Counted from the stretch's first letter, positions 45,000 to 56,954 are shown. The stretch is 64,000 bases of DNA from Strigamia acuminata (GCA_949358305.1 OX442314.1:35459608-35523607), one strand, 5' to 3'. Numbers and translations: made by a program. Notes: a model not told the origin generated them from the sequence alone.

Positions 45000-45364
45000 C
45001 CAAAAGTGTGTTTTTGGCTTCCCAAAGTGTGTTTTTGGCTCAGGAAAGTGCATTTCGAACTGGGGAAATTGTGTTTTGTGCTCTCCCCCTGTGAATGTTT
45101 CCATTTTCCTTTTTATTGATTTCTTTTGGGCAGTATCAGTTAGGGGCTAACCAAGATATCTGTGCATAGGGGTGGATTTTAGTTTGTATATTTCTTTTTT
45201 TTTTTTTATATATTATTAAGGTTCTTTTTTTCCAATGCAGAAACACACTTTTCACCCATGCTAGGTGTTGTTTTTCTTTTTCTCTCTTTCCACCCAGCGC
45301 CCTCGTTTCGCTTCAACTTGCCTCTCAGCCCGGACCTCGCCATAGGTTCCACGTTCCACTGCAC
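45000..45364. other. Between the Tc1 elements, no gene
   Basis: Contains short direct repeats of AGTGTGTTTTTGGCT at about 45005-45050. It probably belongs to an older sequence that both Tc1 elements entered. Confidence 0.4.
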
Positions 45365-45366
45365 TA

Positions 45367-46932
45367 AGGTGCGCGCCATAAGTATAAAATAATCAGTTTT
45401 TTTGAAATATTTCTTTTTGCGCTTCATCTGGAATCAAACCAATTTTTTAATAAATGTATTTTGGCATTTGAATTCATTTAAAATTAACAGGTTTATAAGT
45501 TTTGTAGAAAAATAAATTTGGCAGTGATTTTTCTTAAAAATGGCGGTGACATAAGTATAGAATATTTTAGGTTTGATGCAAAAAAATGGAGAAAATTAAT
45601 ATCACATAACATGCTTTTGTTTGATTAGTCAATCAGTGATTATGTCATCAATTTTCTTCCATTTTTGAATTGTATTACTTGCTATTTTCTTATTTTGATG
45701 CAATCCCTTGAGCAAAACTTGTAACCATTGTAGAAATCGCTGAAATATGGCAATTAAAGTCACTGGGGCTCTTTAAACAGCAAATCCATAGAGATCAGGA
45801 AGAAATTAATCAATTATATCAAAAGTCCTAACCCAAAGATGAAAATCAAATATGGAAGTAAGACGGGGAGGACCAAAAGTGACGATGCAGCAAGTGGACA
45901 GGAATATTTTGTGCCTGGCACTGACTTTGCTGTTGTCTGCAAATGAAATTTGCACACATGTAGATGTAATTGTGTCTTTAGCAAACAATTCAAAGCAGAC
46001 TAAACAATTGTGATCACCTTTGTTATCAAAAAATAGCTGTACAACTGTGGTTAACTGAAGCCCATAAATTGAAGTGCTCTGATTGAACTAATACCAAGCT
46101 GCCCTGGACCAAATCATGAAACTGAGTGCTTTTTACAGACAAAATACAGTTCAACTTAAATGGTCTGGATGGTTAGTGTAATAATTGACAAGATTTAAGG
46201 AGAGGAAAGAGGTTTTCTCAGTGGGCAGAATCATGTGTGAAGGTTTGGATGACATTCGGGCAAAAATTACAGACAAACATCATAATAATAAAAGGATGGA
46301 GGATTCACATAAGTATAAGGAAGTGTTGAACATGCATTTATTGCCATTTGGATGGAAAATTGTGGCAATAAATGGGTGTTTCAGCAGGACAATGCTCACT
46401 GCATGGTCACTTTTGGTCTTTCCTGTCTGTTTTCACATTTGGATTTCATGTTTTTGTTAGAATTCTTGATGCAATTGACTAATTTCTTTCAATTTCTTCC
46501 TAATCTCCTATCAATTTGTTGTTTGGCGAGCCCCAGTGCCTTTAATCGCTTTATTTCAGTGATTTCTACAGTGGTTACAAGTTTTGCACAAGGGATTGCA
46601 TCAAAATAAGAAAATAGCAAGTAATACAATTCAAAAATGGCAGAAAATTGATGACATAATCACTGATTGACTAATCAAACAAAAGCATGTTATGTGATAT
46701 TAATTTTCTCCATTTTTTTGCATCAAACCTAAAATATTCTATACTTATGTCACCCCCATTTTTAAGGAAAATCACTGCCAAATTTATTTTTCTACAAAAC
46801 TTATAAACCTGTTAATTTTAAATGAATTCTAATGCCAAAATACATTTATTAAAAAATTGGTTTGATTCCAGATGAAGCGCAAAAAGAAATATTTCAAAAA
46901 AACTGATTATTCTATACTTATGGCGCGCACCT
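45367..46932. mobile_element. Tc1-like element 2 with long TIRs (defective)
   Basis: A 1566-bp element with inverted arms of more than 350 bp starting AGGTGCGCGCCATAAGTATA and flanked by TA (45365-45366 and 46933-46934). Transposase traces lie between the arms. Confidence 0.9.
45830..46450 (+). pseudogene. Second Tc1-type transposase remnant
   Basis: Plus strand, several frames. RRGGPKVTMQQVDRNILCLA resembles the Tc1 helix-turn-helix linker, RMEDSHKYKEVL and LLPFG precede the second catalytic block, and WVFQQDNAHC is the hallmark QDNAxxH-type segment with the second Asp. The centre is deleted and frames are broken. The family differs from element 1. Confidence 0.78.
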
Positions 46933-46934
46933 TA

Positions 46935-47375
46935 CCAAGCCAGCTTTACCGTTGATGCCCGAGGACTGTCGGGAGGTTTGGAACAACTTTTAACGTTTGG
47001 TCGGTTTTGGCAAACTTCAAATTTATTTGTTCTTTTTCATTTTAGATTGACTAATGTCTGCCTTTACCTCACTTTGCTCGAATGAGGGCGCCGCCATTCT
47101 TCCCGACATGATGTCTTTTTTTTTCTCGTTTATTCTTTAACTACTTCTTTGTACTTTTGATTGAGATGTCTAAAGTGCACATTGAACTAACCCACCGTCG
47201 GTTTGATTTTATTTCATTTTTCTTATCAATTTAATGTTCATTTATATCTTTGTTTTTTTTTGCATTACAGGCTTCTTTGGACGGGACTTTGGGCCTTTTT
47301 TTTTCGTAGGACGCGGACCTAAACACATTTGTTAGGTGCAATTCACGTAAGGTTTGTATATTTCTTTATTTCTTT
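46935..47375. other. No gene seen
   Basis: T-rich DNA with a GC-richer segment at about 46940-47110. Possible leader of the decayed element that follows. Confidence 0.35.
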
Positions 47376-48170
47376 TTGCTTTTTGTAGAAACACCGTCGT
47401 TTCTTCAGCATGGACATCCGTGTGTGGACAAACACGCCTCGTTGGGACAAACAAACACTAACAGCGACAAAACACTTCGCTTCCTTTTTGATGCATTGAG
47501 ACCAAATGTGCCAGGAATTAATTGTGGCCAGGGAACTACACGACCAGGTGAACGCACACCGGCACGTCCAACCGTCTCACCTGCATGTGTTCGTCCGTCT
47601 CTAAGAACGCACGGACTTTGTCTGCTTGCGACGACGTCTGCTGGAAATGTTCTTTGTCGGCGTACACCGGCCAGCAATCAACGTGCAGACCATCCAACCA
47701 CAACTGAGGGCTCGCACTGTTGCATATGTCACTAAAGAGGATTTAAAGAAAATTTTAATTTTAAACGTGCCCCTTTCGACAAACGAATTCTTACAACAAA
47801 GACAGTGAGCCGAACGAATGCGAGGTCAAGAAGTGGATCCGGCGTTCGACCCGTTTGCATTTAAACGGACAAAGGAGTTGGGCAGCCTCTGAGGCATCCA
47901 CACAGCGGTCAAGCGGCAAATCAACGACGAAGACGTCAGGCAACACCAACTGGCCGAACAAGCCATTGAAGTGACACCAGGCACATGGGTAGAACGCTAG
48001 CCTGTACGATTAAGTGAAGAATGCAGATACGAGCTGTTGGAGGACCTTTAGGACCAAACTCTAAGCAATGAAACAATGATATTTACAGCCCTGGTTGTTC
48101 AAAGGAATAGTGAACCACGTCAAGTCCGCGGTCTACTCGATCCAGGTAGCCAACTCCTAGGCAACTGCTC
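47376..48170 (+). pseudogene. Decayed retroelement ORF with protease-like end
   Basis: One frame reads coherently but is broken by several stops and a frameshift (segments FFVGVHRPAINVQTIQPQLR, EVDPAFDPFAFKRTKELG, INDEDVRQHQLAEQAIE). It ends in VRGLLDPGSQLLG at about 48125-48163, which resembles the aspartic-protease box of BEL/Pao elements (normally L-L-D-S/T-G-S-Q). The upstream part is not recognised. Confidence 0.4.
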
Positions 48171-48690
48171 GTTCTTGTCTCTCAAAATCAACCGGAGTAA
48201 CTCCATTCTTATTCGTGCTCCTCCATAGCACATTAATGAAACATAAGGCCCAAATCCAGAGAGTAATGTCTAATATACAAAACATTACACTAGTATTGGT
48301 ATTTTTTGTTAAATGTGAAATGTGAAAATTATAACCCTTTATGGATTTAATTTTATTTTCAATAAATATTTTAAGAATGCCCACATTTTGTTTGTTTTAA
48401 TGATGTCGTCTAGACAATCCTACAAAATCAGATTCAAGGCTGTATTAGGAGTTTAGGACATAGGAAACATAAGCTAAAGGTTTCAATGGCGAGAGAGCTA
48501 CGTCACCTGGCAACAAGGGAGAGAAAGAGGAGAGGGGAGGCAATATGAACGTGTCCAGCAGATCAACAACTTTACTTCGTGCCCGAAGACACACTAAGAG
48601 GTGCACACTATAGTAGATGCACACTGGATTGAAGCCGCTCCGTCCGAAAGACAACAAAATATGACAGAAGTTCCAGTTCAAGAACTAATT

Positions 48691-48842
48691 CCAAGCGTCT
48701 CGAAGCCCCACACGCTGTCGAGAAGGTGTCGTGAATCTAAGACACCTGGACGGAAGTTGTCTAAAACAAGCGTCTCGAAGCCCCACACGCTGTCGAGAAG
48801 GTGTCGTGAATCTATAAGACACCTGGACGGAAATTGTCGAGA
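48691..48842. repeat. 75-bp tandem duplication
   Basis: Two copies of a 75-bp unit beginning AAGCGTCTCGAAGCCCCACA, nearly identical, just upstream of the second Gypsy fragment. Confidence 0.9.
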
Positions 48843-48979
48843 AAAACGCAAAGGATTGAATGCTGTTAAAACAAATCAAAGGAAAACATGATTTTAAAGT
48901 TAACAAGGAGCTAGCTGATTTAGCCATCGACTTTAAGAAAAAAAATCATCAAATCCTTTTTGATTCGACGATGAAAGTT

Positions 48980-49640
48980 AACGAATGCCCAAGAAAGATG
49001 GTCAAGTGCGATTGTGTGGAGACTATCGTTCGACCATCAACTTGGCTCTTTACCCACATCCGTACCCCCTTCCGAAGATATCGGATATCCTTGCTTCAAT
49101 CGGGGATGCGGTTTTATTTTCTAACTTAGACCTACAGCAAGCATACCAGCAGCGTTAACTAGATGAAGAGTCATCTTATCTAGTAGCAGTCAACACACAT
49201 AAGAGTTTATTTCGGGAAAACTACCATTTGGAATAATCACGGCGGCGGGTGAGTTCCAGAGAACGATAGAGGAGGAATTCCGCGACACTGGAGAAGTGCG
49301 ACCATATCAGGACGATATGCTTGTACCGTCAACAACACCAGATCATTATTATGCGGTTTTACGGAGAGTTTTTCAACGTTTTAGGGACATTGGCTTGCGA
49401 TTATGCAAGCCAAAATGTACCTTTATGGTTAGCGCGGTCGATTTTCTGGGTTTTCGAATATCAAGTGCCGGTATTGCGCCTTTGCAGGCCAAAGTTTTGG
49501 CAATTACGGCAGCGCCGTCCCCTACCAACATACATGAGTTGAGAGCATTTTTAGGCATAGTTACATTTTATGCAATGTTCTTGCCGAATATGGCAACCAC
49601 TTTGACACCTCTCTACGATCGACTCAGCAGTCGCCAGTAG
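48980..49640 (+). pseudogene. Gypsy reverse transcriptase fragment, second copy
   Basis: RT in three frames: fingers motif LCGDYRSTINLALYPHPYPL, then NLDLQQAYQQ followed by a stop, a frameshift around TKSLFRENYHLE, then VRPYQDDMLVPS and DFLGFRISSAGIAPLQAKV with LRAFLGIVTFYAMFLPN. It preserves the fingers that the 32.5-kb copy lost. It ends at about 49620, joined to the ACTCAGCAG repeat block. Confidence 0.88.
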
Positions 49641-49720
49641 CAATAGCCTCCAGCAGTGGCACCCAACGGTCGCCTCAAGTTCCACGAACGACTCCGCAGT
49701 CGATTCAGAGTCCGGTGCGT
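49613..49720. repeat. ACTCAGCAG block, copy 1
   Basis: Shares about 60 bp (GACTCAGCAGTCGCCAGTAG, CCTCCAGCAGTGGCACC) with 50415-50490 and 56955-57010. All three copies mark junctions between unrelated fragments. Confidence 0.8.
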
Positions 49721-49830
49721 CAGTTGATGGTTTCTATTTCTAGAGTTTTCAAAAATAATTAGGGAACAGCAGAAAAAAAATTGACCTTTTATTTCTTATT
49801 TTTTGTTTTTATATTTATATTTTATTTTTA

Positions 49831-50215
49831 GGTCAATGTATTGAAGCCAACAGCAAGTCTTCGACTACCACACGACACCCTTTTTGTAATTGGGGGTTAT
49901 AATGCCAACAGTATTACAAGTCACATAGAAGTGTACAATTTACACACTAAACGGATTGTACTGTCGATCGGGTGTGCCGACAAGAGGCATGATTTCGTCA
50001 TCAAACGTCGCGCTTTGTCATGCAGCAATAATAATTCATTTAGCACAAACTTTTGCTCAGAGGGTAAGAAAAAAACAGAAGTAAACTTAATTTATTTATA
50101 TATTTATTATAAATTTAAGCACATGAAGTGGGAAAACACTCCATTGACATTTCACGTCAGTTGTTGCACAGAGCGGCAAATTACTGGAATAAAGCTGTTT
50201 TTACATTAAAAACCA
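49831..50215 (+). pseudogene. Kelch-like exon and following exon of an unclassified repeat
   Basis: After an acceptor (TTTTTAG at 49831) one frame reads DTLFVIGGYNANSITSHIEV, a convincing kelch strand motif. It ends at a donor-like GAGG|GTAAGA (50060), a gap of about 60 bp and an acceptor before ACATGAAGTG. The second segment (HSIDISRQLLHRAANYWNKA in one frame) recurs at about 55700. One kelch motif alone does not define a gene. Host fragment captured in a repeat is the simplest view. Confidence 0.4.
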
Positions 50216-50360
50216 TTTCAAAGAATCAGTACCGTATGTGTCTGTATGCCGGAGCACAGACTTTTTAAAACTGATAACGCCCTGTCCACTGAAGAAGTGA
50301 CAAAGCTAATCAAAATAAGCTAATCTTACTTAGATTTATTCAGTAATATTCTAATATTTA
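50056..50360. repeat. Dispersed repeat R1, copy 1
   Basis: About 300 bp starting TCAGAGGGTAAGAAAAAA, matched at 55645-55910. Shared blocks include ACTCCATTGACATTTCACGT and GTCCACTGAAGAAGTGAC. Confidence 0.85.
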
Positions 50361-50721
50361 AAATATATCAATTTTTTTTTTAGTTTTTTTTTAAAATTAT
50401 TTGTTTAATTTTTCTACGATCGACTCAGCAGTACAATAGCCTCCAGCAGTGGCACCGAACGGTCGCCTCAAGTTCTACGATCGACGTAACTAGGTTTTAG
50501 ATTGCTAAGCATGACTATTATTTTTGAAATAGACTAGGTTTTGTTTAAGCCAGAAAATTCCATAAGAATTATTAGTATTTATTTATTTATTTATTTATTT
50601 TTATTGCACTTCATTTTCTATTGAGGAATTGATTACGTTATTTCCTAAATTCCTAACGCAATCAATCATTTTGAAAGACAACCTAAAGTAACCCCGTCGT
50701 TTAAACGACATGTCAAAACGT

Positions 50722-50965
50722 ACATCTACAATAGATATCGTAATGCGCACGAGAGAGATTTGCAAGACTTAATGCAAAGATAACAATTTAATCTCCTGTG
50801 TATTACACGATTTCTTAATGACTCGTGGAAAACTTCACCCGGTACAACTTGTAACTGTAAGAACAATAAACTTAATATGTAAATCAATTGCAGAACCAGT
50901 GGCAAAAAAATAAATTAATAATTAATAAAATAATGTAGAAGATTTCAACAAATGCCGCAAAATTT
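50722..50965. repeat. Dispersed repeat R2, copy 1
   Basis: Contains TACATCTACAATAGATATCG, CACCCGGTACAACTTGTAAC and GCAGAACCAGTGGC. Matched by copies at 58124-58375 and 60151-60590. This copy has lost the part between TGACTCGTGGAAAAC and the CACCCGG block. Confidence 0.85.
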
Positions 50966-51235
50966 AAACGACGACAGTGACATTGTAGAAGTTGTTGCTG
51001 GAGTTAGCGTCACAAGTGTGACCGGAATGGCTTCACCAAGTGGAACTGGATCCAGCTGTGTGGCGCTTGTCCCATTCAGGAAAGACTGATACTGACTGGA
51101 TACTTTGGGTGGAATCCTATCCATTGGCTCTCGTAGAGCGCAAAGCTCGTTTCGGGTGTGAATCTGGTCAGAAACCCGACCAAACTTATGTTTAGGTGAA
51201 GTATGTTTAGGGTATTGATAAAACGACCCCGGCAT
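50945..51235 (-). other. Unrecognised 96-codon ORF
   Basis: Minus-strand frame with balanced composition: FGRVSDQIHTRNELCALREP, then PKVSSQYQSF and a Thr/Pro-rich end. It lies between repeats R2 and the dispersed repeat B and is probably part of an element. No family recognised. Confidence 0.3.
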
Positions 51236-52530
51236 AGAGTTACGCCCAGCTTAACAAGCCTGCATCATGAATTCATAAAGATTGCGTTAATCCAAATTGA
51301 AGTAATACAGCAAATACAGCACCAAGTTGAAGGTGTTAAAAACAAGAATTCAACCTAAAATATGAACATAGCCGGTGGATACAAAGATACAAATTGAGAA
51401 TTCACCTAGCCTCGATTGAATTTCATTTTTGGCAAATGCTACACTCATGCAGGCTTACAATACCAAATTTTAGGAATGAAATTTCGACTCTGGTAATCGG
51501 ATTGCAGTCTTATAGAACCTACATCATTGTGTCAAATTATTAAGACACAAAATGCATAAAAAGTGAAACAAGAGTTATCAAGTTATCAGAAAAAATAAAC
51601 AGACTGGGAAAGAACATGGAAACTTCAAACCAGTAGTTTCAAGAATTGGAACAAAAATAAGAATGCAAATTCCAATACCAGAGCTCTCATTCAGTACCAC
51701 TGCAACCACGAGGAGGTAGAGAGTTGGATTTGCTGCCCCCAAATACATTTCTTTAAATGGGCATTCGCTTATGTTCGATGAGAAAAACGAAAAAGAAGAC
51801 TAGGTGCATTCAATAAGTCTAAAACGTATGCAAAACTCGTTTCGTGTTTGCACGTGATGTCATTCCCATTCCCATTGAATAACATGTTATTCAATGGGAA
51901 TGACGTCACTTGCAAACATGAAACGAGTTTTGCATACGTTTTAGACTTATTGAATGCACCTATTGTAATTGGTCGAGCAAGACGCAAAATAGGAAGCTGG
52001 AAAGCAATCATTTTACACCAGCAAAACTTCCTCCTCTGACGAGGTGAGCGCCATTACAAAATCACATACCATACGTTCGAACTTAGCCACTTTGTTTTAA
52101 ATAAACTGCATGAAAGAAACGTAGCTTAAAGAACGAAAAAATTGAAAAAAAGTACCAGCTGGATGTCTATGTAGCTAACGTAAAAATGGTGGCGATTGTA
52201 AACTCACAGCCAAACGCATTCATTACAAATGTTTCATTTTAAATTACGATTAGGCCTAAAATGGAATCCAAACACATTCGATACGAGAAAAACCTAGAAA
52301 TATTCACCAAATAACTAACCATCGACTCAAAATCCAACCTGAATCCAGCTCATTTGTCATCCATCGATACAATTACAAGAACACGATCGAAAACCGAATA
52401 AAAATTGCGAAAAATATCGAGAGAAAACAACGACTGAAAACGACCTGCGAAATGGAATGATAACACAAAACACGTCACTGTTGCTATGACGACGGAAAAA
52501 AAATCACTATTGGTTGAAAATTTATGTGGT
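51195..52530. repeat. Dispersed repeat, copy B
   Basis: Diverged copy of 34500-35560, interrupted by a palindromic MITE at 51803. The stretch 51430-51690 also recurs at 57835-58095. Confidence 0.75.
51803..51960. mobile_element. 158-bp palindromic MITE, TA-flanked
   Basis: The two halves are near-perfect inverted copies starting GGTGCATTCAATAAGTCTAA, with TA on both sides (51801-51802 and 51961-51962). Fits a mariner/Tc1-type MITE. No coding capacity. Confidence 0.9.
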
Positions 52531-53224
52531 TATAGTGACGTAATATTAAATAAAAGACTAAAATTGTATCAATAGATGGCGCGATAATTCATTTTAGCAA
52601 TGAATTTGAACGTAAAATTAAATAAACTAGTTTAGTATATAAAACTAAGGTTTTATATATTAATTACCGCCGAAATAACATGTTATACAGATGTAATACG
52701 CCCTTATCAGTCTATTGAATTTAATATAAACTTGACCCATGGATTAAACTGCTCCTCGCCACCCAGAGAGTTCAGACCCCATTCAGATTTAGTCAGAAGA
52801 CTTAATCCTGAATGTGCCCTGAGTATCCAGTTCCTGTCTTTCCCTAAAAGAAAGCTATTTCTTGGTTATCCAGTTCCTGTTTCCAAGAAGTGGAAGGATT
52901 CTGGTGACCAGTGTTCCTATTTGAGCAATGGTTCCCCAGTAATCCTACCCAGGTGATATTGTATATTTCCTTGCAACAGGAAGTCAAGAGCTCTTGTTTT
53001 GATAGTTTGTTTTATATTACTGTACTTGAGCCCTTATCTTCGCTTTGCTTCGTTTTGTTGCTTGCAAAGGCAATTGGTGAACCAGGGTCACTGACAAATA
53101 TTGTTGCACTTAGAGGCAATTGTTGTCTGAGACAATTTGGTAATTTGGTTACTGAAAACAACCATTATTAATTATATATTGAGTTTACAGACGGACCCAG
53201 TGAAAGGTTCAGGAGGATGCGACT
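52531..53224. other. No supported gene
   Basis: Open frames at 52732-53171 look partly coding in composition, for example FPKRKLFLGYPVPVSKKWKD. They may be decayed Pol of the BEL-type element that shows just downstream, but no motif confirms it. Confidence 0.35.
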
Positions 53225-53345
53225 ATGTTCAAGATACCCTACTGTGAGGACATTCTGAATTCAAAGAGAGGTGTCTTATCTCTCGTTGCCTCTGTCTTCG
53301 ATCCGCTCTGTTGGATGTGTGTTTTTCCTGTATATTTCAAGTGTG
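53225..53345 (+). pseudogene. BEL/Pao Pol fragment
   Basis: One frame encodes NSKRGVLSLVASVFDPLC. The pattern T/S-K-R-x-V/I-L-S-x-V/I-A-x-I/V-F-D-P-L is the well-known linker between RT and RNase H of BEL/Pao elements. The following Gly is Cys here and the frame then loses similarity. Confidence 0.6.
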
Positions 53346-53502
53346 AAGTTTACCCTTTTCTGCACGCCTCCTATATCTGCATTTTGGGCAAAGGAGCATA
53401 AGTCATATAGTCCTGTTTGTAGTAAGTGGGTAATACTCAGCTGCACTGTTGTGCACGCCCCTAGTTTAGGGTTTTCGGTCTAAAATTAGCAAAAGAAGTT
53501 GG

Positions 53503-54315
53503 TTGGCATGGCAACTCGCCCTCCAATGCCCTTATGGGGAAACAACTCCTCCGGGATCTACTACTCCACTCCAGGAACCATACGATGTAAGAGAAGCTCG
53601 CTGGGAATCATTGGTCCTTGCCCTTGAGAATTTGATCAAGAAGTCTGAGAAGACCAATGACCCAGGAGAAATTGAGGCTGCGCTTTTAGCCGCAGAACCT
53701 CAAGAACGCCGTTCAATAAATGATTTGAACGCACTTCAAGCTGAAATGCCTCATCCGGCCTATTTGACAAAAGTCAGACTGGTCGAAGAGCTCGGTTCTA
53801 AGATGGATCTGCTTCGTATGAGACACCAGGTCTCTATGAAGATGGTTTCTCATTGGACGCCTGCTCAGGCGAATACGTCCACATCGGCATTGAATTCAAC
53901 GACCTTGAATTTGTCGTCGTCCAGCACAAGAATTCGAAGTTGGGTGAGGAAATTGGAGTCATATTGCAAGGAGGTACAGGATTTAGTTAAAGGGGAAATT
54001 GGGATTCCATTAGCGCCAGAGTTGATTTATTTGGGAAAATTTAAATCCCCTCAAACTTCAAGGGACCGAGAACCTGAGTGGTTTTCAAACTGTCAGGTGT
54101 GTTGTAGGTCGAAATCACATTCACGACACTACTGTGTGTCTCCGGCTGAACCAAGTTCGTCACTCGAAAGTCAGTTGGGACGGGGAGTAGGGTTTCAGGC
54201 TGGGTCCATTTCAATTGGATCACCTTTCTCCCTCCCGCCAGGTGATTGGTCTATCCCAGAAGTTTGCAGCCAAGTTTCGGATTCTGTACCAAGCAAGGAG
54301 GTCACTCAAAGTTAA
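53503..54315 (+). CDS. Gag-like ORF of an unclassified element
   Basis: An open frame of 270 codons: an acidic helical N-terminal part (REARWESLVLALENLIKKSE), a Ser/Thr-rich middle, a block SWVRKLESYCKEVQDLVKGE, and a Cys/His cluster CQVCCRSKSHSRHYC resembling a zinc knuckle. The SWVRKLESYC block is clearly related to the AWIKEIESYCDQVRTLA block at 54441 and 63520. Position next to BEL/Pao Pol debris suggests a retroelement Gag. No stop breaks it, so it may be young. Confidence 0.45.
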   Translation: MAWQLALQCPYGETTPPGSTTPLQEPYDVREARWESLVLALENLIKKSEKTNDPGEIEAALLAAEPQERRSINDLNALQAEMPHPAYLTKVRLVEELGSKMDLLRMRHQVSMKMVSHWTPAQANTSTSALNSTTLNLSSSSTRIRSWVRKLESYCKEVQDLVKGEIGIPLAPELIYLGKFKSPQTSRDREPEWFSNCQVCCRSKSHSRHYCVSPAEPSSSLESQLGRGVGFQAGSISIGSPFSLPPGDWSIPEVCSQVSDSVPSKEVTQS

Positions 54316-54440
54316 TAACAGTTGTTCCTACCAGAGCGGCGCTAGAAAACACATTTGTTTTAATTTGTAAAGTTTCTTACAACAAACTGAATAAAATTTG
54401 GAATGAAATAAAATTATTATTATTATTATTATTACTCAGC

Positions 54441-55350
54441 CCCCTGCAGTCCAAAGCTTGGATAAAGGAGATTGAGAGTTATTGTGATCAGGTGCGCACA
54501 CTGGCGTGCGGTACAAGGAACCCTCCTCCTGCCCCTTCATGCACAGCCTGGTTCAAGTTTCTTGTACAATGTGTACAATTGGCATGACAACAAGGCAGAA
54601 ATAATGTTGCGATCTCTTCAACCATGCAAACGACACATATCCAGGCTCTGCAATTTCTTGCACACCCTCACGTTTCATATAGCGCACTCGGAGTTACACG
54701 AACGAGTGGCATTTATCCCCATCGTTCTTTAGCCAAACGTCCTTGCACTCTTGGGCAGCGTACGCATCGACTCAACATTGTTTTGCCCGAGCAGTGACGC
54801 TAACATTCCTTGTTTACTGTTTCTCCGATTTCTTTCACGAGATTAAAGACGAATGTAATGGGACTATTCTTCTTTTCTCGCGACCAAATTTAAAAAAAAA
54901 CTTACTGCCTCCTCCCAAAGTGACCTTAACATGCAGCACTTCAAGAAAACCATCAACTTCTCTCTGCACATTTTTTTTAAATAAGTGTGTTGCACCATAT
55001 ATTAAAGATGATTTCTTGTGGATTATTGACTCTTGGACTGGACCCATAAATATGTCATTGTACAATAATACATTTGGAGGCAAATATGTGCCAAATTGTA
55101 AAGTTTCCGTTATTCCCAAGAAGAGCGTATTTGCCAACCATTAAAGACAACATTTCAATTGCAATTAAAAATTTTAGCTCGGAAAATTACATTGACGCTT
55201 GAGCTTTTTGAGGGCAGTAGCACTCATCCAACAGACAATTGGACATCGTGCAATGTAATAATCAAGCTTCAATCGTTACTTCATCACCAACTATCGTTCC
55301 AATTTTTAAACCACTTATTAGATATTCGTGGTATTCTGCCGAGCGATTAA
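54441..55350 (+). pseudogene. Unclassified element ORF, copy 1
   Basis: Starts with SPLQSKAWIKEIESYCDQVR and PPPAPSC, is interrupted by about 430 bp of unrelated DNA, and resumes with KDDFLWIIDSWTGPINM and a segment NTFGGKYVPNCKVSVIPKKS. The same two blocks are adjacent in the copy at 63412-63890. A downstream frame (to about 55568) is Cys/His-rich. No family recognised. Confidence 0.45.
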
Positions 55351-55568
55351 AAATTAAAAAAAAAATTCCATTCTCAAATGTGAATGACGTTTGTTTCACT
55401 TTTCCCACAAATGTTGCCACTGTTTGTCAGAGTCAAAATTGCCACAACCAACGTTTTTTTTATGTTGCTCTAGGTAGGTACAGGAAAAATCTTTGTATAA
55501 GATGTTTTTTCTTTAATTATCACAAAGGTTGTTGTTTACAATCTGTAAATAACATTACTTTGTACTAG
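55239..55568 (+). other. Cys/His-rich open stretch, unrecognised
   Basis: A 109-codon frame whose C-terminal half has several Cys and His residues (VCQSQNCHNQRFF, NLCIRCFFFNYHKGCC) that could form a metal-binding finger. It overlaps in another frame the 3' part of the preceding ORF. Composition is plausible for protein but homology is absent. Confidence 0.3.
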
Positions 55569-55644
55569 TACAACAGGGGACTGAAGTTGTCAGAATGTTC
55601 AAATTCCATGGATTAGATCCAGCGATCATGGTTCATTTAGTTCA

Positions 55645-55910
55645 GAGGGTAAGAAAAAATAGAAGTAAACTTAATTTATTTATTTATTTATTATAAATGT
55701 AAGCGCATGAAGTAGGAAAACACTCCATTGACATTTCACGTCAGTTGTCGTCCAGAGTGACAAATTATTAGAAGAAAGCTGTTTTTACATTAAAAGTCAT
55801 TTCAAAGAATCAGACGTTTTAAAACTGATAACGTTCTGTCCACTGAAGAAGTGACGAAGCTAATCAAAATAGGCTAATCTTACTCAGATTTATTCAGTAA
55901 TATTTAAAAT
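55645..55910. repeat. Dispersed repeat R1, copy 2
   Basis: Matches 50056-50360 almost throughout. Here it is preceded by an open stretch VVRMFKFHGLDPAIMVHLVQ that ends at the same GAGG|GTAAGA donor-like site. Confidence 0.85.
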
Positions 55911-56944
55911 ATATCAATTTTTTTCTTTAGTTTTTTTTAAAATTATTTGTTTAATTTTTTGATTTTTTGAAAACCAGGCGATTGGAGTGCATCGCACGAC
56001 GCACCAAAGAGAAAATGGCGTCATTGAATGGAACGTTGAGAGGAGTACGTGTGAAGCTGTCCCTCAAATGCACAACCAAGATGTTTACAAACACCGGTCG
56101 CCAATTCAAAGACACAACGCAATACAAGTTTGGATTCGGCGAAGGAACGGGGATTCGCGGAGATGGAGAGACCGCAACGTAAAGGAGGCCGACGATACAC
56201 CGAGCGTGGAATTCCATTTGCACTACAGTGAAGCTTGAAGAAAAGAAAAAGCTGTCAATTTCTGATATACTTAACATTTATCTGCTTTTTGTGTTTTCTA
56301 ATTGAATTGATGTGTTTTTCTGTTATGCGAGAGTTTTCCCTGGATTTCGAGAAGGTTAGTGATTGGTTTTTAGTTTTGAGTTTCACACTAGAGTTTAAGT
56401 TGATTTAGAACTTATTTTTAAGTCAAGATCGCTTCAAATTTAGCGTGCAGACGCATAATTAGGTTAAGAGTGGTACAATTGTTTCCTCGATAGATAAGAG
56501 AGGAATTCGTGTGGACAAGTCACTTTCTGAGAAAAACATTTTCTAGAGTTTTGGAAAGTTAGTTGATATTACACCTGCTTGTAGAAAGAAATATCGAGGG
56601 AATCTACATAGTTTGTTAGACTATTTTTGAGATAATTCTATTCTATTCGTTGATCACCTTATTCGACTTTATTTGGGGAGAATTCGTTAGTTATTATCGG
56701 CAATTTTACATTTTTGCGAGTTTCTTTCAGCGATTCTGAGTTTTTTTTGTTGATTCTTAAGATGATAAGTAGGAATAATTAATTTTGTTCATCCTTCAGA
56801 TGATAAGTAGGAATAATTAATTTTGTCCTTGTGAATTGTAAATTAATTAACGGGGTTATATTAAGAGAACTTTCAAAGAGTTTTTAAGAGTTTAGAAGAA
56901 GCGAGGCACAGGCGCCTCCAAGATGACCAGGGCTGCGCTCTGGC
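55911..56944. other. Mixed sequence, no supported gene
   Basis: Two overlapping frames at 55967-56238 (one Arg-rich: NAIQVWIRRRNGDSRRWRDR) look coding-like but match nothing known. The rest to 56944 is AT-rich and includes a 37-bp direct duplication (GATGATAAGTAGGAATAATT) at about 56760-56825. Confidence 0.4.
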
Positions 56945-56954
56945 ATTAGCCTCC

